Positions 1 through 11,890 of a stretch of 64,000 nucleotides of DNA are shown here, one piece after another. This stretch comes from Artemisia argyi. Its lineage: Eukaryota > Streptophyta > Magnoliopsida > Asterales > Asteraceae. The notes beneath the pieces are model-generated. The model made no database searches and was not told the origin of the DNA. It worked only from the letters and a program-made list of their open reading frames with translations. The first letter of the stretch is position 1. Every line of letters begins with the position of its first letter. The translations under genes and the position numbers were made by a program. The stretch lies in NCBI GenBank assembly GCA_030686995.1, contig CM060694.1:92099844-92163843 (forward strand), written 5' to 3'.

Positions 1-958
1 CATCGTGCAACACAATCATAGTCTCTCTAACCTCCTCAAGCTAAGTACCCATGTAGTCGAAATCTATCTCCATAGCTAGCTGGCCTATGACAAGGTTCTC
101 TACCTCATCTCCAAGAATCTGGACCTGCTCTATGGGCAAATCATTCAGGATGCCAACAATGTAGTCTAGTCGATCCTCATGTCGAGCTAGTCGGGCGGCG
201 AGTAGGGGTACGGTGTGGCGAAGGGGTTCTCCGGTGATGGGAAGACTCCTAGAGACGGCTACGGATGAGCTCTCTCCTAGTTAAGCTGTGCTAGGGGCTC
301 CCTCCTGGAATCTCCAACGGCGGATGATCAGTAGTAGGAAAGACCATCGGCGAGCGTCGACTCTCCTATGAGTCTTGCGATGAGCTGTTGCCTCTGCTGC
401 AACCTGGGCGTAGGGATTTGAGGAAGAAGGGATCAAGTGGCATGGATTGCCAAGGGTCGGCAAAGGGTCGCTGTGAGTGGTTGGGGATGTAGGCGGGGTA
501 GAAGATGGTAGTGGCACGGTAGTGGTCTGTCGATAGAAGATAGTAGGGGATGGAATAGAAGACGGTGGTGCAGGTGATGGTGTCCTGGTACGCTCAGGGG
601 CTGGGGGTGGTATAGCAGAATCGGCTGGTACACATACCCTCTTCCGGGCAATGATCTTACGGACAGGGCCTGCCTCATGTCGGCGAAACAGACGGCCAAA
701 GGGTTCTGGTTCATAGGGTTGAAGTCGTCGAACACGTCTTCGGTGGCGGATCGGACCAGGTGGTGAAGATTGAGAAGGGGAGGATGTGGGAGGAGAATTA
801 TCTGAGTCGGATGCAGGTAACCACTATTGACGCTGCATGTGTCGATCAGTAGTAGGTGACATAGGCATCACTGCAAGAGTAAAGTCTGAAGTAGGAGACG
901 CAGGGTCTTCACTTTCTGAGTCAGACGATACTGCGATGGGGTGTGGAGCTGGAGACAT
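1..958 (-). pseudogene. Tekay-type chromovirus gag, N-terminal part, broken
   Basis: Gag polyprotein of a Ty3/gypsy element, read leftwards from an ATG at 956-958 and running off the left edge. The frame opens MSPAPHPIAVSSDSESED, is Ser/Pro-rich, then becomes basic and proline-rich, and near the edge reaches a segment with RLARHEDRLDY that I recognise from Asteraceae Tekay/Del gag N-termini. In-frame stops occur near 829, at 279-281 and near 50, so it cannot make a full Gag. The leader, PBS and LTR follow in the expected order at 959-1714, which fixes strand and start. Family assignment is from remembered similarity. Matrix/capsid and the zinc knuckle would lie outside the window. Confidence 0.7.
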
Positions 959-1184
959 AGTACTGTAACAATCCCGAATAGTAAATGTAAGTTAAAAAAA
1001 TCATAAACGTGTTAGCCTTGCTAAAACTCATATAATAGGCAACATTCTTAAATGTTAGGAATACGTAGGCATGGAGGGAATGAGATATTTATGTTTTTGA
1101 AAATGGTCCTTTTTGAAAAAGTAGTTATAGTCCAGTGTTTAAAAATACACCTGGTTCGCTATAACCATGGCTCTGATGTCAATC
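959..1184 (-). other. Tekay-A leader between LTR and gag
   Basis: Untranslated leader of the minus-strand Tekay element, between its LTR end (1185) and the gag ATG (958). It holds the primer binding site and AT-rich sequence with no ORF. Confidence 0.6.
1163..1181 (-). other. Primer binding site, initiator-Met tRNA type
   Basis: On the minus strand the sequence three bases after the LTR end reads TGACATCAGAGCCATGG. This matches the plant tRNA-iMet PBS TGGTATCAGAGCC at about 11 of 13 positions. It fixes the orientation and LTR boundary of the Tekay-A element. Confidence 0.75.
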
Positions 1185-1714
1185 TGTAACACCCCCTAAA
1201 TTCGATTAACGACAGCGGAAGACTTAACGGGGTATTACATAGTGGATCTTTGTCACAATCATAGGAAACGTTTTGAAAACACATTTTATCATTCATTTAA
1301 AATTTTTGAGTACAGAAATAGTTTTAGAAAGACCAGTCATATCTTCATAGATATGTTTTATTTAGGTGAATGATAAAGAAAATGTTTATTTAAAAACCCG
1401 TGCTCAGGTTGATGCCTTTCTCAGTGCCTTGAACATCCATGCCTTAATTACCCGAGATAACATGCTAAAAGTCAACAAAAGTTGAGTGATTTCCATAGGT
1501 TTAAGTTTAAAGTTTGAACACAAGTAAATGTGTTAATTGTATCGATAACCAAATAACAAGTTTAAAATCAAGTTTGTTATTGCATTAAGCTAATGACACG
1601 CAACGATTAGGCAAGCATCAATGTGTGATGTAAACTAATATAAAGGGGTGCCCTCAGGATAGGTCTTTGCCAGTAACCTATGAGTTGTTAAATATTGTGC
1701 GCCTAGTCGCTCAT
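1185..1714 (-). mobile_element. Tekay-A 5' LTR, 3' end portion
   Basis: On the minus strand this segment ends GGGGGTGTTACA directly before the PBS, so it is the inner end of the 5' LTR. It is cut at 1714 by the Athila element and resumes at 18996. Its terminal 150 bases resemble the end of the plus-strand LTR at about 6800-6968 (shared AATT..GGGGGTGTTACA end and CTTCCGCTG-like block). Confidence 0.7.
1710..1714. other. Target-site duplication CTCAT, left copy (Athila)
   Basis: CTCAT precedes the TGATGTG LTR start and is repeated at 18991-18995 after the 3' LTR. The 5-bp duplication shows a single integration event bounding 1715-18990. Confidence 0.88.
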
Positions 1715-2704
1715 TGATGTGTGCTTATTCACACATCCTTTTTAGGCCTTAAATCAGACCAAAAACACCAAATACTAACCAAATATGCCAAGAGAATGTG
1801 TGTTTTTGTATTTGTGTATCTGCGGGTACGGATATGTGAAAAAATGGATAAAAACAAAGCCAAAATCGACAAAAATGAGCACGAGAATGGAAAAAGGTCA
1901 AAAGCCGGAGCCGGGGAAGCATAATGATCAAAGAAAGTTAAAAATGTCATTAGAAGTCCTCAGAGATTCAGAAAGTTGCAAGATTAGTCCCTGGGCAAAG
2001 TTTGGAAGAAATGGCAACTTTAGTCCCTATATTTTCAGAAAATGACAAAAGTGGTCCTTTGAAGAATTTTAGAAGAAAAATAAAATATGGTCCCTCATGA
2101 ATCAGAGAATGTCAACATTAGCCCTTGGAAGAAAATTTGGAAGAAAGGCAGAAAAGGTCCCCTAATTTTCAGATTTTACAATAATGGTCCTTGTTAAAAT
2201 TCACTAAGCTTAAACTATTACTTCAAGTGGGTCCAAGTTAATTTTAACCCAAAATACTTTCCAAACCCAATCACACACAAAACCCCAACACCCCCTAACT
2301 AATATTACTCAGTCCACATCCATACCTGGTCAAATACACGGTCAAACCCAACCTTTAATAAAAACACCCAAATTAAATTACCCGCCCCCCATTTCATATT
2401 AACCCAGAAATGATGAACCCTAATTTACTATTCACCCACGTTAAATCCAAATTGACTGAGAGTAAGGGTACGGAGGTCAAATTGCATACATTTCTAGAAG
2501 AACCTGACATGGCAGGCCTGCCATGTCCGTAATCCGTGTGGTATTCCGCGTCAAATGATTGGGTAATCATTAATCTCACGGCTGAGAACTGAGGATTGGG
2601 GACCAAGTGTAATTTGAGGGTTGATATTGATGCAAAGAAGCACAATGAGGTGTGGATTGATGAGCTGGACTCCTAGAACCTTCACCAAAGCTCTCCTCAG
2701 CTCC

Positions 2705-2712
2705 TATATATA
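2705..2712 (+). promoter_or_regulatory. Athila 5' LTR TATA box
   Basis: CTCCTATATATACCCC at 2701-2716 is the only TATA-like block set in GC-richer sequence in this LTR. It is preserved in the 3' LTR at about 16214. It is the likely core promoter, with U3 of about 1 kb before it. Confidence 0.55.
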
Positions 2713-3003
2713 CCCCTTTGTATCACAGAGAAATAGTGTAGGTGTTATTATAAGTTTATGTTTAGTTTTATTGTAATTTCCATTTTCCAGCTTTGTACTC
2801 AACTTTTTAGTTAATATAATTCAGTTTTTCATTTACAGCTTATTGTCTTATTTTACCTTTTTGTTTAGTTTCCATTATTTACTTTCTAATTAGCTTAAAT
2901 CATTAATTGTTAGTTTGTTTCTATAATTCATTTAAGTTTCTGTTGCTGTTTCACCTTTATTGAAAAAATCCAAAAAAAAAAAAAAATAGAAAATCAGAAA
3001 ATA

Positions 3004-3119
<116 letters not shown>

Positions 3120-3341
3120 TTAAAACTCAAGCTTCAAACAAGCTTATTTTCTGTTAAACTAAGCTCACATAAGCTCTCTCATAGCTTATTGTGAGTTTAC
3201 TCAGTCAATCCTGAAAAATTCCAAAAAGTCAAATTGTGGTCAAACCTTGGCTTATTTCAATAAGTCAGCTTATTAATTGGAGTAAAGGCAGCCAATAAGG
3301 AGTCCCATTGGCATGTCATAAAGACAGGCAAGCTTACTGAA

Positions 3342-3364
3342 CCCCCTCTGTTGAGCTGAGGGGG
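3342..3364 (+). other. LTR stem-loop followed by T-run
   Basis: CCCCCTC and GAGGGGG form a 7-bp stem around a 9-nt loop, followed by CTTTT. The 3' LTR keeps it with one arm change (16746-16768). Being conserved in the transcribed part of the LTR, it could be an RNA structure in R/U5; the function is inferred. Confidence 0.4.
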
Positions 3365-4552
3365 CTTTTACTTGTATGTTTCATCTTATTTCCTTTATAA
3401 TTTGCATAATCATAGTAGTAGCTTTATTAGTTTTGTTTATTTCTATGATATTTGCATTATAGTTTAATTGAGTATTAGTCCATTTCTCATTTAGAACTTA
3501 ATTGGTTTGAATTTGGTATGCTTCTGTTTATTTTACTATCATACTCTTAGATCTGTGCTATTGTGGTGGTTTGTGTTTGATTCTGTGTTTCTGTGTGGAT
3601 TTTTGGTTTATTGGATCAGAATTAGATTAGGATTGGAGGTTTGGATTGGTTATACATTGATTTGCTACTTTGTAATAGTGATTCTGTCACATATAGGGGT
3701 GTTTGGATAAGAGAGATTTGCTGGGTTTAGTTGTGTTTCAGTAGGCATTGGTTAGTTTCGACATCACACTCATGATTTATTTGAGAATAAATCATGACTG
3801 AGAAAAACATGACCAAAATAAGCCTCGGCCGTGAAAAACTGGAATTTTCAGTTTTAAGCGTTTTTACTCAGCCGTGACCCTAGCCTATACCTGCACCGCA
3901 TTTCTAAGACGATTTAAGTTTTCAACTTATTAGAAAAAGTCAACATATTTTTCCCTCCTCTATTGACTAAAAATCATTCCTTGATTTTATAAGTCATTTC
4001 GTGATTTTTAGGCTTACGGTTTGATGTCTAAAAGACATTTAATACCAACCGACACTAGACTGAGCCCAGTCTAGACATTATAAGTCTTTTTAAATCATTT
4101 ATATCATATTAGAAAAGTAACATTTTACTTTTCTCAATTTTACGCAATATTCGTACGTTTTACGTATTACGCGTTTTAGACCCGTGTTTCCAGTTTTTAG
4201 CAGGGTTTTAGCACCAGATAGATCCTACCACTCATTTTATATTTTATTATGGACTATATGGACATGTTTAACAATACTTTCAAGTTCCATAATTTTACGA
4301 CACCCGGTTTTACGTTTTGAGGCTTAATCATTTACGATTGGCATTTCCCGGAGTCAAAACTAACCAAGTATCTTGGATAATACCAAGAAAAGTCTAACCC
4401 TTGCTCTCCAAGCTCATGAACCGCCCTAGGAGGGGGGAGTCACACCCATGTGGCTTCATCTCATGAATTTACCCCTAGATCATCACTAAATTACAACTTG
4501 GTCACCAAGTTTTGGTAATTTCCTAGTTATTTCCAAACCTCCTCATTTGGAC

Positions 4553-4560
4553 TATAAATA
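4553..4560 (+). promoter_or_regulatory. TATA box of the solo LTR
   Basis: GGACTATAAATACTCCC, an excellent plant TATA match. It is followed after about 30 nt by C/A-rich leader-like sequence, as expected for an LTR transcription start. Confidence 0.6.
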
Positions 4561-5982
4561 CTCCCTCCCCCCTTCCTTGTGCCGTGCATCCCCAACCCCA
4601 AAACCACTTCACACTTATCTTATTTCCTTCAAAGTTCTAGCAAGGATCAAGTGCAAGTTCAAAGTAGAAACCCTAGTTTGATCATAAGTTACCAAAAATC
4701 TTCCAAACCCTAGAATACTTGGTGATTTCTCTTGAGTTTGAATCCACTCAAGTCACCTAAACTTTCATTACATCTCTTTCAAGAATACCAAGGGTAGAAA
4801 GATTGCATGAAGTGAAGTGGGTTGAAGCAAGTCTATCAAAGTCCTATCCTTACTAGTTACTTTCCTTTCTTTGTTGAAAGCCACAAGTTGTAAGCCAAAC
4901 CCTAACATGTTTCTTGTTAATTTATCATGTTCATATCATTTACATGTTATTCTTGCTATATTATGTCTTGTATTGATGTCCATGATGTATAAAAATGAGT
5001 AAAAGATGTTATAATTGATTGTTAAGATAAGTTACTAAAACAAGCAAACTAGTGATTTTCTTGGAAAGACCTGAATAAAATGGTAAAAATATGATATTGG
5101 ATTATTACATATTGTAGTAGAGGACCTAACAAGGAAACCGTAGCAATTTGAACCACCTAAAACGAGTATACGAGTCAAAAGTTATGACGATTTGAAGTTA
5201 CCAAAACTTTCCGGCAAAACTGCCAAAATGTTTCTGTGACAGAATAGAAAACACGCAAAAAGAGGCCTTTCTGGTCCGTTTCATGAAAAAGTTAAAACAC
5301 GAAAATTGTCCGGAATCACGTTTTCCTTCAGGAACAAAGAAGCTCGAGCCTTGAAAACACTTTCTGAGTGAGATATTTCTAAATTTCTTAACAGCTATTT
5401 ATATATATATAAGTCACTATATTATGGTTATACTTTAAAAGGAACAAGAGGTCTTATGACCAATAATCAAGACCACCACCATGGCTAGAGCCAAGGTTGA
5501 GTCTCATGACCTTGGAACAAGGACCAAAGGTCATGGCTAGGCCATGACGAAATGACCATACCAACTTACATAGGCGTAAACATGAAATAATGAATTAAGC
5601 GATAACATGAACAAGCAATTTGGATCTACTTCACCTAAAAGGAAACCATGAGATATTACCAAGAGAAAATGGTCATTCAAGACTTATGAAACTACCCCTA
5701 ATAACAATCTTCATGTACTAATAAACTTTCCTAAGTTTATTCAAATATCGGACATGTAACTTTTCGGATCAAAACTTATATCTATATATTTTATCAACTA
5801 CTACAATAGTAGGGAGCCTCATGTGAGGAGTTCATTATGTAAGCCGTCGAACGCTTACTAACATGACTTCTGAAATATGTCAGCCCGAACGGTAGTAAAC
5901 GATATACGAAACATACATGTTCATGAATCTTTTCTTTCAAGGACATACAATATACATCATACCACATCATGGACTAAATGCA

Positions 5983-5984
<2 letters not shown>

Positions 5985-6055
<71 letters not shown>
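5985..6055. repeat. (AT)n microsatellite, 71 bp
   Basis: Uninterrupted AT run within the solo LTR. A predicted poly-Ile/Tyr frame across it is an artefact. Confidence 0.95.
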
Positions 6056-6057
<2 letters not shown>

Positions 6058-8363
6058 CACTTATTCATATTCTTTACTCCGATCCTAAGACGCAACATTC
6101 TATTATAGGTTGCTCGTAGAAACCTTCACGATTCAACCGTTACATTCATTACTTGCTATCTTACTTAAGGTGAGTTCATAGCCCCACTTTACATTACTTC
6201 AATGTTTTACAAACCCTTGGGGGGAATACATGCTATTTCTAAACCGAACACAATGCTTTGAAACTGTATGCTGCCTGATTGTTTTATTATCACTAAGTAC
6301 CAACCTTGCTAAACCGAGATCCTTTATTATGAACCATTTAGTCACTAGCAATAGTGAGCGCGAATATTGTGAATAGGCCTATTGGGATTGACGAATCCCA
6401 TTTGTATTGACTAAGTTCAAACAAATGCATTAATATTTGAGATTTAGGTATGTTAGCAAAGTACCTACCGGGATAAATCTGCCGATCGATATTGGTACAC
6501 GTTAACATTTTGGTGTCATAACCTTAGTGTATAATAACTGTTCCGGGCGTATAATAACGTAGCCTACCTGTTTTGTTTTTCAAACATTGGTGTGAGCCTA
6601 TAACTCACACTACCAACATATTGTGTTCAAACGATTTAACAAACTCTATGAATATCACTCAACCTTTGTGTTGACCTCTCAAGCATGTATTTCAGGTTCA
6701 TGACGATCAAGGATGGCACGGAAGGACACGGATACTCAAGAGGGCTATAAATTTTATTATCATTCAAAAAAAAAAACTCACTTAATGTGATTTGTAAACA
6801 TGGAACCAATTGGGACCTCATTTTGTAATCTCTGATATTTATATAATTTGAATGATAAACCTTTTTAAAACGACTCAATTGGAGTTCGTTTTCTATTATT
6901 GTGACTATTGTGCTGTCAAGTAACACCCAGTTCGAATTCCGCTGCATCCATGAATTGGGGGTGTTACACACATCAGTTATTGACAGTCTTTCTAGTAAGC
7001 TTTTAGGTGAGTAATTTGGCTTGAAAACCAGTTCTCTTGGTAGATTCAGAATCACAGTAGGCTAGACAAGGTTTTGCCCCTATAAGTTTTGACTAAACAA
7101 CTTATTGGGACTGGTTATTTAGCCTGCCTAGTTGTGTAGTTCAAACTAGTTTCTGTTTTCAATATTAGGCTTGAAAGTGTGGTTTTGAGTTCATTATATG
7201 GGTATTGTTGTTCATCTCAGTTCATTTGTGCTTATAGAAGCTCAATTCATTGGGTGCTATCCATAGTTATTCTGTTTTGGCTTATTGCTCATTCATAAGT
7301 GCTTTTTGAACCTGTTTTAGCCCATATCTGTGTTTCTGAGTTACCATTGGACTTATATCAGCTAATTTGAGCTTATTTTAGTCATAAAAATACATTTGGT
7401 CAAAGCTTGGGTCAATTTGGTCAAAAGTGCTTATTAATAAGCAATTCAACTTAAGTTGTTTCTAGCCTTTTAGCAATTCTAGAGCTTATTTTCCACTTTT
7501 CAAATTTTTCCTAGGTTCAAATTAATATTTTAGATTTTCCCTAAAATTTTCATATTTTTCTGAATTCATTTGCTATTTTTTTATTTAATTTTAGATTTTA
7601 ATCAATTTTAATACTTTTTAATTACCAAAAATTCCAAAAAAAAAAAAAATCAGGAAAAGCCTTAAAAAATCCAAAAATATTTTAGAAATTAGTTTTCCAT
7701 TATTTTAGATTTTTAGAAATTAATTTTGCATTTTTCCCATTTATTTTCAATTTAATTTGAATTTTTAATTAGTTTAAATAGTTTTTAATTCCTAAAAATA
7801 TCATAAAAATCCAAAAAAATAGATTTTCAGTTTTAAAAATAGTTTTTAGTTATTTTATAATTTTCAAAATTTATTTTGTATTTTTCTCTCTTAATTTTCA
7901 TTTTCTTTTGATTTTTAATTAGAAAAATTAGTTTTTAATTCATAAAAATTAAATAAAAAGTCAAAAAAATAATTTTCTTTTTCTCAAAATTTTCTTTTAT
8001 CATTTTTAACTTAGGAAAATTATTTTCAAGACCGTAAGATTAGTATAGCTTAAAATTCACGTTTTATTTCGCGCGTCTATGTTTATTTTACGTTTAAGCT
8101 TACGATTTTGATTTAACGTTACGTTTTTGGTTTGATTACTTGAATTACGTGCTTAAGTGATTATTTGTGCTTTATTTTCATATTCATTAGTGTAATCTCA
8201 TTAAAATCAATTTTTTCCACTTTCACGACACGTTTCACGAATCGTGAATTCGAAATTCCGTTCATCCTTCACACGGACTACGACCTCGGGTTATCCGTAT
8301 TTTCTTGCGGATTTCTTTGAGTAATACTATATACTATATATATACTTTGATTGAAACACATCA

Positions 8364-9490
8364 ATTTGTCAACGGCAGTTTTACGAATGCATCAAACGAC
8401 TCAGAATCAAAATCAAGTCAAAAACCATCAAGTCAATATGGTCAACCATATATGTGAGACTTGTGGTGGTCCTTATTCGTATTTTGAGTGCCCAGCCTCC
8501 GGTGGCTTCACTCACGAGAATGTGTATGCTACTTCGGGAACCTACAATATGGGCGGTAACGGATACCAACCACAGGGAGACCGAAATATTCTTAGCTACC
8601 GTTCGAACAATTATATTGGACCACCCGGTTTCAATCAACCGAATCAAGTCAATCCAGTCAATCATAATGTGCAAAACCGAAACAATCAATTTAACCAAAA
8701 TCAAAATCAAAACCGGATGAACAATGGTTTTCAAAATCAAAATCAAGGTTTTCATCAAAATCAGGGAAATTATAATCAACGCCCGAATCAAGGGAATTTT
8801 CAAGGAAATTATGGGAATTTTCAAAATGCAAATCATGGGAATTACAATCATGGAAATCAAAATTTTCAAAATCAAGGTTTCAATAACAATAACCGTGGAC
8901 AAAATTTTCAAAATCCAGTTGTGAATCAAAATCAGTCGTCCTCGGATGAGTTACTTAAGCAGTTTATGAAAAGTCAAGAGGAAATGAATAAAATGCTAAT
9001 TAATCAAATGGCTGAATTGAAGAAGTCTTTAAATGATCGACCCTCGGGCTCGGGTACTCTTCCAAGCAACACGATCGCTAACCCGAGGGGTGATGCAAAA
9101 GCGATCACGACTAGGAGTGGTGTTTCATATGATGGACCAACGGCTCCGGCTACCTCCTCTTCTTCTTCTCCTAAGGTAGTCGCCCGTGAAACCGAGGTGA
9201 CAACGGATACGGATATTCCTATTGATAATGGAAGGACCGAAAACATCCAACCTCCGGTGGTCCCAACGTCAAAAGGAAAAGATAAAGTCGTTCACGAAGC
9301 TGAGAAAGAAATTCCCGTCAAAACAAAATTGCCTTATCCGTCACGCTTAAATGAACAAAAGCACCGTGAGAAAGATAAAAACCAGATGGAAAAGTTTTAT
9401 CAAATTTTTCAAGAATTGCATTTTGATATAAGTCTCGCGGATGCTATACTTTTGATGCCTAAATTTGCTTCAATGTTAAAAGGTCTTTAA
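8364..9490 (+). pseudogene. gag: Athila gag, C-terminal remnant
   Basis: The open frame starts immediately after the LTR, so the leader, nearly all of the PBS and the capsid half of Gag are missing. What remains starts near the zinc knuckle, CETCGGPYSYFEC, a C-X2-C-X3-Y-X4-C form in which Tyr replaces the expected His. A roughly 130-residue Asn/Gln-rich segment (repeats of NQNQ, NFQN, GNYN) and an acidic/basic linker follow. The end (LLMPKFASMLKGL) is the usual Athila gag-protease junction and stops at TAA 9488-9490. A second in-frame stop (TAG 9563-9565) lies before the protease. Confidence 0.8.
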
Positions 9491-10606
9491 AGTAACAAGG
9501 AAAAATTATTTGAAATTTCAAAAACCCAGATGAATGAGAATTGCTCGGCGGTTATCCTCAAATAGCTTCCTGAAAAGCTTGAAGACCCCAGTCGATTTCT
9601 CATTCCTTGCAATTTTCCGGGTATGGTTCAATGCTTCGCCTTGGCCGATCTTGGTGCTAGCATTAACCTAATGCCGTTATCCATTTGGAAAAAGTTGTCT
9701 TTACCCAATTTGACTCCAACTTGCATGACCCTCGAGCTTGCCGATCGAACTACTTCTAGCCCGATAGGAATACCCGAGGATGTCTTCGTCAATGTAGGAA
9801 AATTTCATTTCCCCGCCGATTTTGTCATTGTTGATTTTTATGCTGATCCACGGGTACCTCTCATTCTCGAGAGAGGTTTCCTAAGGACTGGCCGTGCGTT
9901 AATTGATGTTTTCGATGAAGAAATTACCCTACACGTTGGTACCGAAGCCGTAACGTTTAATTTGGATCAAACCGCGAGGTACTCCTCCGATCATGACAAA
10001 TTTTCCGTGTACCGAGTTGATGTTATCGATGAAGTTACGGAGGAGTATTCTCAAGAGTTACTTGGTTTTACTGAAAATGCTTCGAGTGGCAATCCCACTC
10101 CTTCTTTTGAACCAATTATTTCCGATCCTTCCCCTTCCCTTACTCCGTTTGAGGGAAGTGATTTCATTTCGGAAGAAATCGAGGCCTTTCTTTCTAATGA
10201 TTCGATTTCACCGGAAATTGATCGTTCCGTTTGCGACCCGGAGGGAGATGTTCTTTTGATTGAAAAATTATTGAATGAAGACCCGAATCCGTCTCTCCCT
10301 CCGATGGACCTTAAAATGGCCGATGCTAAAGAAGTTAAGCCGTCTACTGAGAATCCCCCGGAGCCCGAGCTCAAGGATTTACCTCCTCATCTTGAATATG
10401 CTTTTTTAGAAGGAACTGACAAACTTCCCGTCATAATTTCAAAAGAACTTAAAGATGAAGAGAAGAACCGTCTCTTAGATTTGCTCAAGAAGCATAAAAG
10501 TGCCATCGCTTGGCAAATTTCTGATATCAAGGGTATCGACCCTCGTTTTTGTACCCACAAGATTTTGCTTGAAGACAATTACAAACCTTCCGTCCAGCAA
10601 CAATGA
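9491..10606 (+). pseudogene. pol: Athila protease and linker to RT
   Basis: Retropepsin segment with the active site ALADLGASINLMP at about 9638-9676, so Asp-Leu-Gly-Ala-Ser is intact. It is followed by a variable Ser/Pro/Glu-rich linker and the conserved entry to RT (HKSAIAWQISDIKGIDPRFC, about 10492-10551). The frame opens after two stops at 9488 and 9563 and closes at TGA 10604-10606. It would cleave Gag-Pol if translated. Same frame as the RT that follows, so only nonsense changes separate them. Confidence 0.82.
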
Positions 10607-11365
10607 CAGGTTAACCCGAAAATTCATGAGGTTATCAAAAAGGAAGTTATCAAACTCCTCGATGCCGGAATGATTTATACAATCTCGGATAGCTCGTGGG
10701 TTAGCCCGGTCCATTGTGTTCCGAAGAAAGGTGGAATGACCATAGTGACTAATGAAGATAATGAATTGATTCCAACACGTCTTGTTACCGGATGGAGAGT
10801 GTGTATTGATTATCGAAAATTGAATGATGCGACTCGAAAGGACCATTTCCCACTTCCATTTATGGATCAAAAGCTCAAACTTTTAGCGGGAAATGAGTTC
10901 TATTGTTTTCTCGATGGTTTTTTGGTTATTTTCAAAATTCCAATTGATCCTCCAGACAAGGAAAAGACCACTTTCACTTGCCCTTACGGAACGTTTGCCT
11001 ATCGACGTATGCCTTTCGGCTTATGTAATGCTCCAAACACGTTCCAGAGGTGCATGATGTGTATATTCTCCTATATGATTGAGAAAACCATGGAAGTTTT
11101 CATGGGTGATTTCTCGGTTTATGGAGATTTCACTTCTTGCCTCTCCCATTTAGAAAGAATGCTGAAACGGTGTGAAGATACCAACTTGGTTCTAAATTGG
11201 GAGAAGTGCCATTTCATGGTTAAAGAGGGCATTGTCCTCGGCCATAAGATCTCGAAATCTGGGATTGAGGTCGATAGAGGTAAAGTCGACGTGATTGCTA
11301 AGTTACCTCATCCCACAACCGTTAAAGGAATTAGAAGTTTTCTCGATCATGCCGGTTTTTACTGA
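10607..11365 (+). pseudogene. pol: Athila reverse transcriptase, catalytic Asp lost
   Basis: RT domain of the Ty3/gypsy type with SSWVSPVHCVPKKGG, WRVCIDYRKLNDATRKDHFP and YRRMPFGLCNAP blocks. The catalytic box reads VFMGDFSVYG at 11096-11125. The family has Met-Asp-Asp there, so the first Asp is Gly (GGT at 11105-11107). Palm motif A (FLDGF) keeps its Asp but the following residues LVIFKI are atypical. Flanking stops are TGA at 10604 and 11363, both at expected Arg positions. Not catalytically competent. Confidence 0.88.
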
Positions 11366-11890
11366 CGTTTTATCCAAGATTTTTCTAAGATAGCCCGGCC
11401 CCTGACCCACTTACTTGAAAAAGATGCTCCGTTTATCTTCTCAAATGAATGCATCGAAGCATTTAATATCCTTAAGAAAAAGTTAACGGAGGCTCCTATC
11501 TTAGTTGCCCCCGCTTGGGACTTGCCTTTTGAGCTAATGTGCGATGCGAGCGATTATGCTATTGGTGCAGTTCTGGGGCAACGTAAGTCAAAATATTTTC
11601 CGCCGATACACTATGCTAGTAAAACAATGACCGATGCTCAATACCATTATACGACTACCGAAAAAGAAATGTTAGCCGTCATTTACGCTTTTGAAAAGTT
11701 TTGACCTTATTTGCTCTTAAAGAAAAGCATAGTGTATACGGATCATTCGGCTCTTAAGTATTTAATGGCAAAGCAAGATGCTAAGCCTCGATTGATGCGG
11801 TGGGTTCTACTCCTTCAAGAATTCGATGTTGAAATTCAAGACAAAAAGGGAGCTGAGAACCTCGCTGCTGATCACCTTTTGCGTTTAGAG
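11366..11890 (+). pseudogene. pol: Athila RNase H region
   Basis: Continues the RT frame: thumb/connection (TEAPILVAPAWDLPFELMCD) then RNase H with DASDYAIGAVLGQ, YTTTEKEMLAVIYAFEKF and [10 protein letters not shown]. The catalytic Asp (MCDAS), Glu (TEKE) and Asp (YTDH) are readable. The frame is cut by TGA at 11702-11704, again at a position normally Arg. Confidence 0.82.

Larger units (their letters stand above)
3773..6968 (+). mobile_element. Tekay-like solo LTR (plus strand) inside Athila 5' LTR
   Basis: A 3.2-kb insertion beginning TG (TGATTTATTTGAG) and ending GGGGGTGTTACA, absent from the 3' Athila LTR. Its end resembles the Tekay-A LTR end at 1185 on the other strand. Both also share the GGTGAGTTCATAGCCCCACT block (6169 here; inverted near 19200). 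It contains a TATA box at 4553 followed by a leader-like stretch with runs of CCCTAG and CAAG. No internal region or second LTR is present, so it is a solo LTR left by LTR-LTR recombination. No matching 5-bp duplication is visible (left ACTCA, right CACAT), so one edge has been altered. Confidence 0.68.

Noticed and set aside
1721..2045. Small ORFs at the start of the Athila LTR, repeated near 15250
   Set aside because: LTR sequence duplicated by definition; the frames differ between copies and lack protein-like composition.
5917..6108. Plus ORF with long Ile-Tyr repeat
   Set aside because: Translation of an AT microsatellite.
8381..8929. 182-codon minus-strand ORF opposite Athila gag
   Set aside because: Composed almost only of Ile, Leu, Val: the mirror of the Asn/Gln-rich repeats on the plus strand. 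No upstream signals.
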